Origin: Asterochloris sp. CNOR1
Taxonomy: Eukaryota; Chlorophyta; Trebouxiophyceae; Trebouxiales; Trebouxiaceae
Direction: 5' to 3'
DNA: 64,000 nt
NCBI GenBank assembly: GCA_963969365.1
Contig: OZ017763.1
Coordinates: 1,302,001-1,366,000 of the forward strand
Below the pieces are notes generated by a model that was not told where the DNA came from, did not search any database, and saw nothing but the letters and a program-made list of their open reading frames with translations. Positions 1 through 12,400 of the stretch are shown piece after piece. The first letter of the stretch is position 1, and every line of letters starts with the position of its first letter. The position numbers and the translations under genes were made by a program.

Positions 1-177
1 TGTCTGGGGCTTCTCTCTGCACATGAGCTTGCCAGGCTCCCAGTTCGTGCCTTTTGCCACAGCCGCCATAGTAGCCCTTCTGAATCAGTTTGTCTATTTG
101 CTTGTCAGCCCATCCTTGGCCAATATCTAGCCAAACTCCATCAGGAACCTTACCACGCTGCTTCAGCTTCTCAAGGA
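1..177 (-). CDS. Partial exon of an unidentified protein, cut by the left edge
   Basis: The complement of 1-177 is open for 58 codons with strongly coding-like composition. It includes the stretches KQRGKVPDGVWLDIGQGWAD and LIQKGYYGGCGKRHELGAW. A plausible acceptor (tccag) sits just upstream at 178-182 on the minus strand, and the frame is still open at the window edge, so the gene continues to the left. There is no methionine at the start, so this is an internal or 3' exon. Part of the 5' neighbour may lie at 180-300 but could not be joined. I do not recognise the family. The next gene, also on the minus strand, ends at 441. Confidence 0.5.
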
Positions 178-440
178 CTGGACACCCGCCTCAAATGCTT
201 GTCTCGTTATTTCCAAAGGAGTCCGCCCTCTCGATCAGCTCATTGCTGTTGAATGCGAACTACCAGCCCCATTTGTCACGCTGCCTTGACTTGTGAAGAC
301 CAGAGCCAGCATTCCGGTGCGGCATGCGTCAATCCTCCCAACTTCCATCCAACCAGCTGCATCGACACGCCAGCGCAGCTGCTTCCCCACCACCGTGCGG
401 CTATGCGTGCAGTGCTGCTCAGCTGATGCATCCAAGCGTC

Positions 441-2162
441 TCAGCGCAGCTCCCTGTAGTCCAAATCCAGAGGAGTTTCGGGCCCAAATGAATCCCATGG
501 GCTGGACAGTCCAAAGGGCTGCTTCCTGTTCCTCAGCACTGGTACCTGAGAGAGCAGAACATCATACACTGAGAGCAGGGCACCACTGGTGCGCTGTTGT
601 TGCATGTGGCCTTCTCTGCCTCCAGCCTGCACAGAGGGCATTGGGGTAGGCATATGCTCAGCAGAGCAACAGGGCAGTAGCTGGCGCCTGTCAGCCCAAG
701 GGTTGGCCCTTGTCCAGCATGACATTTCTCGTGGCAGGCGAGCGCTGCGGAGCAACAGTCCATCACGAATATCATCTCCTGATATCTAGGCACCTGTCGA
801 GTAGCCTGTCAGGACGTCAAGTGGCTGCTGCTTGGGCTCACCTCATCCCAGCCCAGCCTGTGCCGCAGCTCCTCAATGGCTTTGTAGCAGCTGCCAGCAT
901 CTGGCAGGCTGGCACGTCTGGTGGCTGCTCTGATGGCTACAGTCTTGTCTGACTTGGCACAGAGGAACTCTACATCAATGGTGCTGCCCCCCAGGCCCCG
1001 TGCCGGCAGGGAGGCATACAAGTAGTCAGCCTGTTGCGTCTCAATGTGACCTCCTGCAAGCACCCACAGAAGGGGCTGCTGTGGGGCTGCAGGGTACAGA
1101 CGTGAGCAACAGTCGGGTAAGGAGGCCGCTGCAGCTTTGTGTGAGCACCTGCATGCAGCACGCGTGACTGTGGTGCTGCAGGCATCAGATGTATGTATGT
1201 TGCAGCTCAGGTGCAGCTTTGTCTGCTTGCTGCCAGCACATGTGTGTTGGACAAGCAGTGCAGCTACACAGATGGCTTGCATGGCATCACAGCCATCAGC
1301 AAGCTCTGCCCACCTAGCTGCTTCAGCGCCCGCTGCAGCCTGCCCATAGCCTCACTCTGCGACTCCTCAAACTCCCAAGGCGTGACGAAGTGGGAAGGCC
1401 TGTCGTCATAGCTGGATATGCAGGCACTGAGCCCAGCACAGCTCCCCAGAGCCTCACTGCTGGGGCCTATGCAAGTGGGGCAGTCGCCGTACTGTGGCGC
1501 CGCCTCATCCCCAAATAGTCCTGTGAGTAGGTCTGCAGATGTAGTTGGGATGAGGTCTGCTGTTAGACAGCAGGTCACTCATTGTCTCTCAGTGCACCTC
1601 ACCTGGCAGGACCAGCAGGGACACACACATCCGCCGCCTTTCCAGGCATGGTGTTGAGCATGTGTTGGGCCTGGAACGTGATTGAATGGCAGTGCTGGAC
1701 CTGCTGGTGAGCTGGTGAGTCATGGAGAGTTGCTGCATTGCCATGCAAATCAAAGAAATGGCATTTTCAGATTAATATGGCTTCAGAGCCTGCCACTCCT
1801 CACCCCTCCTGCGGCCTGCAGGCATGCTCTCAGACAGATGTGTGTGACACATGTGCAGGCTTCCTCCTGCTGCTCAGCCTGGTCCAAGCCCTCCAGCACA
1901 GAAACCTCGGAGACTGCCCCACCTTCAGTCTGAGGCCCACTGGCATGACATCCTGACACACCTGCAGCCCTTGAAAGGTGTTTGGAGCTGTCAGGCGTGC
2001 TCTGGACCCCTTGCAGATGGGCATCCTTGGAAGACCAGCTAAGCTACAGACATCTGCCAAAGGGATGACCTGGCAGGAGGGACTGAGAGACCAAGAGTCT
2101 TGTCCTGTGAATGACTGTGGTGGGGTGGTGGAGACATTAGAGGCTTGGAACTTCGAAGTCAT
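441..2162 (-). CDS. DUF1499 domain protein, probably plastid-targeted
   Basis: Five exons on the minus strand join in phase: 2070-2162, 1962-2043, 1314-1532, 842-1053 and 441-545. They total 711 nt, or 236 residues plus stop. The ATG at 2160-2162 opens a serine/threonine-rich leader (MTSKFQASNVSTTPPQSF) of the kind seen in plastid transit peptides. From about residue 85 the protein follows the DUF1499 pattern: CISSYDDRPSHFVTPWEFEE, then SEAMGRLQRAL, then a beta-rich core (STIDVEFLCAKSDKTVAIRA). It ends in LGWDEVPVLRNRKQPFG and WDSFGPETPLDLDYREL. DUF1499 proteins are widespread in cyanobacteria, plants and algae, and their biochemical role is not established. The three DUF1499 exons are firm. 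The two leader exons rest on phase agreement and composition only. Confidence 0.72.
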
Positions 2163-3087
2163 GATATTGGCATGAACTGAAGTTGGTTATCCAAGTTTCG
2201 TAAGTCCTCCCATGTTACAGGGCCATCTTGTCGGGCGCACTGCCGGTCGCCGAGGGGTGAGTACAACGTTGCCATGATACAAGGGTGGCCGGTGCCTGGC
2301 CATGGCACAAACGCCAATCTTAGCGACAGTATGTGCTGCAGTAGCTGCACGAGCATGGGTGCTGGTCGGAATGCAGCAATGGCATCTCACACAATTGCGC
2401 TTCGCTGGTTGGAATGCATCGATGGCATCTAGCACTGTCTGCAGGGCAAGATGGGTGACAAGCAGTGTCTGCCTGCAGGTGTCCATGGCAAGCTGCCAGC
2501 GCCGCGCAGCCTGCTGCCTCAAAGTTTTCGCCATCTTGCTTGCGGCGCCTGTGCTCCTCTTCACAGCCCCTCACGTGCTCGTGTATTGCGGTGGCGTTCC
2601 ACCATCAGAGGAAGATGCCTCTGAGCCTGCTAAAGACAGAACCCAGCCATTGCCTCCCAGCATGGACTGCCGGGTCTACCCACTGGCAGCCTGTGCTGCA
2701 TAGGTTGGCCATGAGCTGGCTTATGAGTCCCATTTGATCTCCCACCCGTGCTTTCCCACATGTGTGGCAGCCTGATATCTTTTGTCCTTCAGCCCCAGCT
2801 TGTTCCATCATTCTTTTTGAGGAGCTCTGCTGGCCTGACAAAGCTTAAGCTTCTGCCATGACTCTGTGATGGAGAAGCAACTACCTGAGAAGTAGAGTTA
2901 TGCTCAAGGACCTTATCGAGCGATTTCATATTGATTTGGAGTAATCACAATCATTGGGGATAGGGCGTACACCCTCAAAGATTGACACATGGCTCCTGTA
3001 CAGGCTCCTGTACACATGTGTGGCAGGTCAGCTGAACCCAGCAGCTGACAACGGTGAAAGCAGCCAGCAGGCCATACCAGGCCTGCT
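2163..3087. other. Stretch without a secure gene
   Basis: This stretch lies upstream of the DUF1499 start. On the minus strand an ATG at 2532-2534 opens about 115 codons (MAKTLRQQAARRWQLAMDT...), with an even composition but no recognisable motif. It could be a small gene or an exon of a neighbour. I could not connect it to flanking exons by phase, so it is recorded here and not called as a CDS. Confidence 0.3.
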
Positions 3088-3350
3088 CTAACCACCTGCC
3101 ATTTTAAGCCAGCCTCCAGCTGCCCCAGACAGATTCAGAACCACCAGCAGCAGTACAGCAGCAGCCACCAGCAGCCCAATGCACGTATGTGTCAGATACG
3201 AAGAATGCTCTGCAGAAGACAGAGGGTTGGCTATGTAAAGCTGCAGAATGCCACCACCTGCAAGCAGGGTGAAAGTCAAAGTTGCGCCAAGCACAAGCTC
3301 ATGATGAGCGCCAACATGCGCCCTCTCAGAAGGAGGGTATGGGTGCTCAG
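3088..3350 (-). CDS. Terminal exon of a membrane protein, DUF4079-like
   Basis: The minus-strand frame ending at 3088 (tag stop) reads SERAHVGAHHELVLGATL, then a glycine-flanked hydrophobic stretch (TFTLLAGGGILQLYIA). A 17-residue helix (GLLVAAAVLLLVVLNLSG) follows near the C terminus. The pattern of a histidine pair before one membrane helix, a short loop with a second histidine and another helix resembles the cyanobacterial/plastid DUF4079 family, as I recall it. The exon has no ATG, and the 5' exons, expected between 3350 and about 3950, were not resolved. The gene would be divergent from PEX5, whose ATG is at 4175, so the two may share the region around 3950-4150 as promoter. Confidence 0.4.
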
Positions 3351-4174
3351 CGCTCCTTCTTCATTGTGCTGTTCCATGGATTGACATTCTGCAACATGCA
3401 TGGGGCAAAGCACCGCACAAGGTAGCGACCAGAAGTATTTGACATTGACAATGTCGCACTGCAGAACATGGCATAGCTGCATGGCATCTTTGGCTTGCGC
3501 AGGCACTCGGCCTGCCTAGGGCCCTGCACAATCAGCAGTCCTTGCAAAACAAGCTGGGCAGCAGCCCGCTGCCGTAGACTCCTTACGTACCGTCTGTCCC
3601 GATGGGCCAATGCCGTCTTCTGCCACCTTGAATGCACCTGGACTGCACGGAAAGGTCATGCAAAAGCTTAAAGCTCGCAAAACATCAGGTAATGATGGCG
3701 TGCCAGCAGCGCCGCCCAACAATGGTTTCCTCTGCCATGATGGAGTGCCTGATGAGCCTCTTCACTGCAATCTTGGGACATGTTTGGAGCTCCTGAGCAC
3801 TGGCCTCCAGAGACAGTGTCCCCTCTCAGCAGCAGTCTGCCGGAGTCCTCTCTCCTTTCTGTAGACACAGACTGCAGCCAGTTCCTGATTTCTGACACTT
3901 TGCTTTAAATTGCTGTGGTGGTCAGACAGTCTAGCTTTGCAACTCAGCATTGTTGTGGGCTCCCCATTACTACCTGAGTGCAGCAGACCACAACAAGAGT
4001 TTGTTCCTTTCTTAAACCGCCGCCACCACCGCTGGCTTCGTTCTCAGTGCACTGCGGTCCAGCTGGTGTTTGGTGAGTCCTGTTACAGAGTTGGAGAACA
4101 CGGCCCCCGGGAGGCATTTACAGCGCCTGCTCAGCTGCCCAAAAGCAGGGTTTGCCTACCTCAGGCCAGTGAGG
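3351..4174. other. Presumed 5' exons of the minus-strand membrane gene and shared promoter with PEX5
   Basis: No exon could be assigned with confidence here. Several short open frames exist on both strands (for example the complement of 3668-3898), but none has a motif or fits the phase of the downstream exon. The last 200 bases before 4175 must hold the PEX5 5' UTR and promoter. Confidence 0.3.
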
Positions 4175-7100
4175 ATGGCACTCAGGGAGTTTGTGACAGC
4201 ATCAGACATGTGCACGCCGGATGGGGGTGCAGGGCCTTCAAATGCAGCAGCAGGGCTGGCAAACACACTTCTGGGGCGGTCTGCCAAGGATCAAGAGCGT
4301 TTGCGCGAGGTGATTGGGCTGAGCTTTGCGTCTCAGAACCCCTGCCAGTTGTGTGAGAGCGCTTGCGGGAGGCGAGTTCCTTGGGTGTGGTGTTTCGCTG
4401 AGCTGTCTCTGCACAAGTCTTTGCATCAAGCTGTGCATGTTGCCAGATGTGTGAGGACTCTCCTTCGGTGCCTGCAGCTCCCTGGCATTCAGGGGCAGCC
4501 AGGCCCTTCTGTCTACAGGCCAGCGCAGGCGCACACCGTCAATGCCATTGCTGAGGCTGCTGTTCAGGGTGAGCTCTGTGCACAACCTGCTGTCGCACCA
4601 TCCAGCAGAGGGCTTCTGCTGCAGTGGCTCATTCCTGGGTGCCTGCCTCGCGCACCTGGCATGCTCATCTCATGCAGCCTCCTTCAGACATGCTGGCTGT
4701 CAGTCAGTATAATGGTGCCAGGCCTGTGCGCTGCCTGCCTCTGCCAGAGGGCACCGTGTCCTCTGCAAGTCTGCAGACCTTTGATATAGCTGCCTTGGCC
4801 TGGTGACCAGCTCCAGATTCCAGGCGTGGCAAGCAGCAGTTTGAATCCTCTAAGGCTGCCATGGCCCCTCTGCTCTTGCGCCTGCCGGAGGGATGCACCA
4901 AACATCTCACCTGCGCAGACGCTGATGCCATTCCCTGCCCCTCCACCTGCCAGGTGACCTGCCTCACATCCCAGGCATGGCCAGCAGCAGCGCCTCCCCA
5001 TTCAGCGTGGACGAGTTCTTGCAAGGGGTGCCCCAGGCAGGGCCCCACAGTCACCAGCAGGAGCACTTCGATGCCATCTACCAGCAGGGGCTGCAGCATG
5101 GGCTGCCGCCAGGGCAGTGGCAGCACCAGGCGCCGCCGTCCATGTACCCTCCAGTCAATGCAGATGCCCAGGTGTTGTCACCCAGCCTGCAGGTGAGGCA
5201 TTTAGGTACCGGTGGTGCCCATCGTGCTGATTGAAACCAAAGAACCCCTTGGCCTGTCAGGCTCCCAGAAAAGAACCAGATGTGGCTGACGGCCTGGCTG
5301 GCGGCATGCATCTGCTGTTGATGCAGATGCCCACATGCTGTTGCCCAGCCTGCAGGTGAGGCAGCTGCATGGCCTTGGTGGTGCATGTTGCCCTGGTTGC
5401 GGCAACAGCCCCTCTGCCTGTCAGGTATTGGGAAAGCTGTCAATCTGGCATAGCTGGCGGTCTTCTGCCGCATCTGCTGTCAATGCAGATGCCAGATGCT
5501 GCCGCCCAGTCTACACGTGAGGCAGTTGGGTGTGCCTGTTGTGTTGGAGAGGAAATCCATTGTTGAGGATTGTCTGGAAAATCTTAGTCCTGGCATGCAG
5601 CCTTGTTCTGAGCATGCCTGCTGAGTGAGCAAGCCAATGCTTGTGCCCAGGTGCTTGTTAAGCGAGGCTGCAGGTGAGGTGACTGACAATCAAGGGCTAG
5701 ACAGCTGCAGGGGCTGTCTGACCCTACTCTACCTTCCAGGCTGCTGGAGCTCTGCTGCACAAGACCCATGCTGTTGTTTGGCAGACAGTACAGCTGGAAG
5801 GCACCTTCAAAATATTACACTGGCTCTGCTGTTGGGGCTGAGCTGACCTTTGTCCAACACTTGCGATGCGACATTCTTGGCTTTCTAAGAAAGGCACCCC
5901 CAGCATCAGCAGGCAGGCTATGTTGCTGCGCCCCAGGCCAGTGCAAATGGGTTTGTTGAGGTGCAGGCATCCCTGTGCAGCTGGCACTTTTGTGTGCCAG
6001 CTGCATGACAAAGTCAGCTGCGCGCCCAGGCCATGGCAGCAGTCCTGTACACATGAACTTGCAAATATGAACTCTTGGCAGCCAACTCCATGCCCTTGCC
6101 CCAGAAGGGGTTTTAGTGCCTGCCAAGCCACACAATCCTGCGGGACTACAGCCATCGTGGCCAGCAGCCAAGCTTGCACCACTTTAACGGCCATGCCCAC
6201 ACCCCAATTGTAGCTGTAACACTGCCATTTACTGCACTACTGCTGGGCTGCAGGCATTCATGGCCAGCGGGCGGGCCCGTGCCGCCTTTCACCCCATGCC
6301 GCTGCCTCAGATGCGATTGTCGGTGGAGGACCAGTGTCGTGTGCGTGACCGCAGCACCATCATGGCGCGGCACATGTATGCAGACCGTGGGGACGCCTTT
6401 GCAGACGAGCAGGTCACCTTTGAAGGCATCCTTGTGTCACAGCCCACTGACTCGCTGGTGATACCAAGCATTGTCATGGAAGGTCATCTGCTCAATGCAC
6501 AGGCTGCGCACCCTGCAGCTCCGGCCCGGAAGGTAGCAGCTGCCTGCGCCCGGCCGTTTCCACACAGAGCAACAGACAGCAAAGAGCAGAATGGGGCCAT
6601 GACCGTGCAGCTGGCCTGCCTGCAGGTGGGCAAGCTGCTGCGCTCCCTCAACATCAATGCGGAGCAGCTACCCTCTGGAGGGCAAGGCCCGCCGCAGTCC
6701 TGGGATGCCATTTTTCGTGCAGGTGAGACCTGCTGGTTGCGGGACAGGATGCTGTGCGGCACCCTGCCTCAAGCTTTGTTGCATAGCTGAGCCCTGCACC
6801 GGCTTTGGCTTGAAGGCAGGTCACAACAGCACAGCAGCTGGCCTGGCAGCGCCTGACAGCGCAGGGCTGGCAGGATAGCATTCCTGGTTGCAGTTGGGCC
6901 CATGCTGACAGACAGCCTGCAAATGATCAGGCACCGTCAAGCATGCTGCAAGGGGCACCTGGCCATACTTGTCGCCTATGCTGCAGCCTCTGACTCGCTG
7001 AAGCCTGCTATCACAGGTTCTGTTTGTGGGAGCTGGAGGGTGCTGCTTCTGTGCGCAGCAAGCTGCATGATAATTGGCAGCTGCAAGGTACATGGTCAAG

Positions 7101-10100
7101 CCCATTCTCTGCCTGGTCATGTAAGTGACTTCAGCATGGCACCAGGCCATACAGCATTGTAAAGCTGCACCTGCGGCTTTACACACCGGTGGTGTGTGCG
7201 TGTTTGTGATGTGTAGTCCCACAGTCAGTGGTATGCTTGTGGATTGACAAGTGGTGTGCTTGGCCATGCAGGAGCCCCCCGCTACCTGCACGAGGGCCCT
7301 GCTGTGGCAGATGTGGCAGCAGGCAGCCAGATGGCGGCCCTGCATGGGCCAGAGAACCGCTGGGCCTCTGAATTTGCAGGCCTCAGCCTGGCAGAGCAGG
7401 GGCAGGACCACGCGCCCAACACGTGGGCGGCGGAGTTCCACCAGGTGCCACCTCTGCTGCATTTCTTGCCTGCAGTTTGAGTGTCACTGTTTGCATCCTC
7501 CATCCCCAGGGAGAGCGGAGACTGCCAGCATGAGGCAGTAAAAGAACATGGTTGCATACACAGGGGTCTGAGCAGCCACATCAGTGATGCCTGCCGATTG
7601 TCAGTGCATGCTGCTGCTGACTCATCATGCACTGCTGCTGCCCTGCTTCCTTGCAGCAGTGCTGTCCAAGCCTGCACAAGGACGTGGCAGCCATGTCTTT
7701 GCCAAAGCCAAGGCTGACGAGGACTCAGCAACGCTGGTGCACTGCAGACTGCTGCCTCCCCACGGCAGCGCTGGGTGGAGGACTTTACAGCAGAGCAGGG
7801 ACAGGGGTGGGCAGAGGAGTTTGGCCACTCCCAGACAGGCGCCACCGCCAGCCTGGGCAAGGCTGACCAGCAGCAGGACCATGCAGCCACACTGGCGCAA
7901 ACCAAGGCCCTGGCTGAGCACCTCGCCAAGGATGGCAACCCCAAGATGAAGAACAGCCAGTTCCTGCAATTCCTCAGCAAGATGAGCCAGGGAGAGATCA
8001 TCCTGGAAGATAACCAGGTGGGGCTGGATAACCAGACGGTGCTTGCAGGTGCATTAACGCACATTAATGAGTCCCAGCACAGCGCAGCAAGGCATCTGCT
8101 CAGCGGACTTTGAGTCACTGCTTGTTGGTTGCCATTGCACACAAGCCAGACAGTAGCCCCTTCGATGAGAGCAACACCTGCAGCAGCCCCAGCCCTTTCC
8201 TGCTGATGTTCTGGTGCTGCTTTTCACAGCACTCGAGCTGCTTCAGCTGGCAAGGGCCGCAACTTGGTAAAGCTGCTGCTGCTCTGTTGCAGGTCAAGGA
8301 GGTCGCTGGCGCAGCCCTGGGGGCACAGTGGGCAAATGAGTTTGCTGCACAGGCTAGCGCTCCCAACCAGGTGGGCTCAGTGCCTTACATCTGGCCGCCT
8401 GCGTACCTTAGTCAGGATGCAGTACTGCAGCCCCACAGTCACCTCGCCGGTGCTTTGAGTTGGAAGGTTGCAGTGGCATGGGCAGCACAGGTGCCGTAAG
8501 GTGCCCGGGCTGGACCTGCCTTAGGTCAGAGCTCACAGGTAAAATGTTCAGGTGTTTCTTAAGGCAGCTGCTGCCAGAATGTTGGTTTCATGCCTGCATC
8601 TGATGATGCAGGAACGCATGGCGCAGCCCGGGAGGGACAGCCAGCCCTGCTCTGCCACTGCTCGGCGACGAGCTTGACACACATGCAAGTGCCACGCGCA
8701 CTCACCCTGCAGATTGAGGGAACATCTCTACCCCCTGCCCCACACGCAGCTCCAGCATTCCTGCTCAGCTATCACAAGCTGCAAGTGCTGTGTGCTCTGC
8801 GCATGCAGATGGTTGAAGAGTTCCTGGCACAGCCCCAGGCCAGGCATGGCGCTGCCCAGTCATCCGTGCCAGACCAGTGGGCTGATCAGTTTGGCGCCGA
8901 GGGATATGGCGCCAGCGAGTGGGCTGACCAGTTTGCAGATCAGCTGGCAGCTGGCACGGACGTCAACTCCTGGATGGAGGATTTTGCCAAGGAGATGGAC
9001 GAGCAAGTCGCCGCTCAGCGAGGTGAGCCACAAGTTTTAGTGGAGACCTGCTCCCAACACAGGGGTGAGTGCGTGGCAGCATATGGAGGTGAGCTTGTGG
9101 CTACTGCACTGGTTCGGCGTAAATATACCCGAGTCGTGATAATCTGGTGTGCAGGGGTATGCACAACTGCCTCACCCTATGCAGTCCGGCTGGGCAGCAG
9201 CACCATCACAAGCTTCTGACACTGCCTCTCTTTCTGTGTGAGCCAGTGGTGGGCCCAGCCCCAATGGCTTGGGCGGATTGTTCTGCTGCATTGACCATCA
9301 GCATGGCTGCATCATCTTGAGACAGGCCTCCTATGCCCTACAGGCGGTGACCTGGCCAGTCGCTGCAGCTGCAACTTTGAGGCTGTCAATTGCAGCACAG
9401 CTGACACAAGGGCAGCACCCTTCTGCTGCCAAAGGCATGGGCAAGCACCAACAGCCGGAGGCAGGACTATGACATCTGCTTCAGAGCGCTATAAGCATTC
9501 AATTGTATGTTTGTGCTGCCCTGCAGCCAATGGCGTGGCCAGTACCAGCGGCCAGGAGTATGCGTTTCAGCCCAACAACCCTTTCCTGAGTGACCCTGAG
9601 AGTGCAGAAAAGGGGAAGCAGCTGTTCAGGCATGGCCTCCTGTCAGAAGCTGTGCTGGCTTTTGAGGCAGAGGTGGGGTTTTGGGTCTCTCACTCCTTTC
9701 AAGTGGCTTTCATGATTGCTGATGCAAAGGGGCTCTTCCTTGTTCTGATTGAGCTGAAACAATCTTCACAAACCAAACGGCGTGCAGCATGCTGCATAGT
9801 GTTCGCCTGTGTGCTTCCCAGAACAGACAAGGGTTTTGTTGCACTAGTGCGCCTTCCATGGCTCATGCTGCCCAATGCCTGAGTGATGTAGGCTGAGTGC
9901 TGCTGCCCTGATCTGTGCTGCCCATCTGCTGCGCAGCCCAGCACTGCTCACAACTGCTCACAGCGCTGCTTGCGTCGGTGCCTGCCTCCCTGTACCTGCT
10001 CCACCCAAACACAACCTCTTGCATGCTGCAGGTGCAGCGGCACCCCCACAACGTGGAGGCATGGCGCATGCTGGGGACAGTGCAGGCAGAAAACGATGAT

Positions 10101-12400
10101 GACACCCAGGCCATTGCCGCACTCAATAGGGCTCTGCAGGCAGACCCTGACAATGCTGAGGCAAGCATGTGATAAGCCTGCCATCAGCAACAGCATCAAG
10201 CAGCTCACATTGTGCCCAGTTTAGGGTTTGCATGGCAAACAGCAGGCTCAAGTACTGAGCCAGGCCCTGCAGAGACCCTGACAATGCTGAGACAAGCTGT
10301 TCTGCTTATGCAAGTTGTCAGACAGCCGTCTCGCAGCTTGAAGGTAGCCTCACCCACGGCTTTGTCGAGGCTGCTGAGCCATCTGAGGGGTTCGCAGCCA
10401 ACATGATGTCTGGTGCCGCTGCTGCTGGCGCTAGCTTTACTCAGCGTGCCCTGCCTGTCATCTTCACTGGTGGCAAGCACAAGCTCCTGCAGCATTGGCA
10501 TGTTGTCAGCATGCCTTGGGGAGCCTAGCCAAGCTGTCCTGCTGGATGGGGTTCTTGAGCTGCTGCTTCCCCTAGGAGTCAAGCTGCACCATGATGGTTA
10601 CAATGCTGTGCTGGTGCAGGAGGTGCTCTCTGCCAATAGGAGTTGGCAGCATCAACACATTCCATAGCAGTGCTGGTGCAGGAGCCTCTGCCCTGACTTC
10701 TGCCCCTTATCTGATGCCTCCTGTGACCTGGTGCAGGTGCTGTTGTCCCTGGGAGTCAGCTATACCAATGAGCTGGACCAGGCGCAGGCGCTGAACTACC
10801 TGCATAGATGGCTCAGCCAGCACCCCACGCACAGCCCGGCAGCCAATGCAGTGCCGGACCCTGGGGACCGGAGCCAGCGCCTGGCCTGGGTCATGCACAG
10901 CTTTGAGGAGGCCGCAACCACTGCGCCAGCTGATGGAGATTTGCAGGTGAGCGAACCAGGGAGTGACCTTGAGAGTTGGCTGGCATATCCTGCAGACCGC
11001 AGCAGCCATGGCAGCAACGTCAGAACTGGCTGCCCTCAGGGTCCTGTGAAGGCTGTCTGCAACTGTAGGCGGCCAGCAGCCTTACACCGCAACTTGTTTC
11101 TGCTTCACTCTCTGTTACGCATCTGCTGTCGCTGCCAGCAAGCTCACAGATCCTCTGCCGCTGCTGTAGGCTGCCCTGGGAGTGCTGTATAACCTCTCCC
11201 GCGAGTATGAGAAGGCTGTCACAGCCTTCAGGACATCCCTTCAGATCCAGCCCAAGGACTATAGCCTCTGGAACAAGCTGGGGGCCACGCTGGCCAACTC
11301 CTCACACAGCGCTGATGCCATCACGGCATACCAGCGAGCCCTGGAGCTGAAGCCCAACTACATGCGGGCATGGACCAATATGGGCATCAGCCAGGTGGGG
11401 GGTGGAGCAGGTGGCTGGCAACAGGCTGCAGGACTGCTGTCAGGTTATTGCCCACAAGCGGGCTCTGGTGCTGGGACCCTACTACACATAGGTGTGGGCT
11501 CATATGGGTATTTGCCAGGTGCGGGCTTGATGACCTAGGCTCTGCTCCATCACATTGCATGGGCTGCACGGCTGTCAAGCTGGCCCACCCAGTGGGCTCT
11601 GGCACTGAAGTACATCTGGTGGGCGTGGAGCATGATGGGCATCATCCACCTGGGCATTGGCCAGGGGCTCTTCAAAATGCATGGTAGGCATTGGGCTCCA
11701 CGGCTGTTGTCAAGGTGGTCCACATGGTGGGCTCTGGAGCTGTATTTGCATTACACAAGGCGCTGGACCAGCATGGTGTTGGTCAGGAAAGCTGTGGAGC
11801 AGACCGCCATGCGCTGATTTTGGCAGGCATCCAGTAACCCCCGACAATCTGGAAGTGTTGGCGGCCTTGGTCTGAGTGGAAGCAGTGCTTGCAGCAGACT
11901 TGCTTTGACTGTGTTTGGGATCGCAAAGAGCCTCGTTTCCCTTTTGTTGCCTGCTGTCATGTATCTCTGTCCATCATGACACGTGCTAGCATTGGCTGTG
12001 GCTGCAATCATAAGCAACCTGCTGCACAACCTGCTGCACAACCAAAGATGCCGGAATGGCTTCGCAAAGCTGCCCTCCTCAGGTGCTCCTATTGGACACA
12101 GACAAGTCCCATTGCCACTGAGTTTAAAATGATGCTGCCTTCCTGTGCAGGCAGATGTAGGGGAGTATGAGGTCTGTGCTCAAGACTACAGCCTTGACCT
12201 GCCTTGCTGTGCAGGCAAACGTGGGGGAGTATGAGGTCTCTGCTCGCTACTATACCCGCGCCTTGGCGCTCAATCCTAGCGCCTCTAGTGTGTGGGGCTA
12301 CCTCCGCACCAGCTTGGCCTGCGCTGGGCGTATGGACCTGATGGCTGCTGTCGATAACGAAGACTTGCCATCCCTGCAAGAGGCCCTGCCCCTGATGTGA
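4175..12400 (+). CDS. PEX5: PEX5, peroxisomal targeting signal 1 (PTS1) receptor
   Basis: PEX5 is the cycling receptor that binds C-terminal SKL-type signals and carries matrix proteins into peroxisomes. The ATG at 4175 begins [20 protein letters not shown] and [18 protein letters not shown], matching plant PEX5 N termini. Exons placed in phase: 4975-5192, 6254-6412, 6626-6722, 7272-7444, 7748-8017, 8293-8370, 8809-9022, 9527-9672, 10032-10160, 10737-10946, 11170-11394, 12215-12400. The link between the first exon (ending at 4309 or later) and 4975 is unresolved; 4519-4568 may be a small exon. Exon 6254 carries [20 protein letters not shown], a conserved plant block. Eight WxxxF/Y-type PEX14/PEX13-binding motifs follow (WASEF, WAAEF, WVEDF, WAEEF, WANEF, WADQF twice, WMEDF). 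From 9527 on come TPR repeats ending in [18 protein letters not shown]. Expected length is about 750 residues, near plant PEX5. The intron after 10160 has a GC donor (gcaagc). Confidence 0.96.
5148..5525 (+). repeat. Echo array of a PEX5 exon end
   Basis: The end of exon 4975-5192 with its donor (core: caatgcagatgcccaggtgt ... cagcctgcaggtgagg) recurs in the following intron. Decayed copies lie near 5317-5362 (gatgcagatgcccacatgct, then cagcctgcaggtgagg) and 5478-5525 (caatgcagatgccagatgct, then a gtgagg). The spacing is about 165 bases. Confidence 0.75.
10141..10300 (+). repeat. Echo of a PEX5 TPR exon end
   Basis: The exon end cagaccctgacaatgctgag followed by gcaagc (10141-10166) recurs at about 10270-10295 as gaccctgacaatgctgagac and aagc. 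The copy keeps the junction but has lost the GC donor. Confidence 0.75.
11338..11670 (+). repeat. Echo array of a PEX5 TPR exon end
   Basis: The end of exon 11170-11394 (gccctggagctgaag ... tgggcatcagccaggtgg) is echoed twice in the intron. One copy is at about 11460-11525 (gggctctggtgctggg ... gggtatttgccaggtg). The other is at about 11594-11665 (ggctctggcactgaagtaca ... tgggcatcatccacctgg). Confidence 0.7.
12151..12260 (+). repeat. Echo of the last PEX5 exon start
   Basis: The acceptor and start of the final exon (tgtgcag, then gcaaacgtgggggagtatga, 12208-12260) are preceded by a copy at 12144-12196 (tgtgcag, then gcagatgtaggggagtatga, ggtctgtgct). Both copies are open in the same frame. 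Confidence 0.8.

Noticed and set aside
2187-2564. 125-residue frame on the minus strand considered as a separate gene
   Set aside because: It contains a real ATG (2534) but no motif, splice support or recognised relative. It is kept only as a note in the description of that stretch.
7282-8142. 286-residue open frame on the minus strand
   Set aside because: It is antisense to two PEX5 exons (7272-7444 and 7748-8017) whose plus-strand frames carry WxxxF motifs and the conserved [17 protein letters not shown] block.
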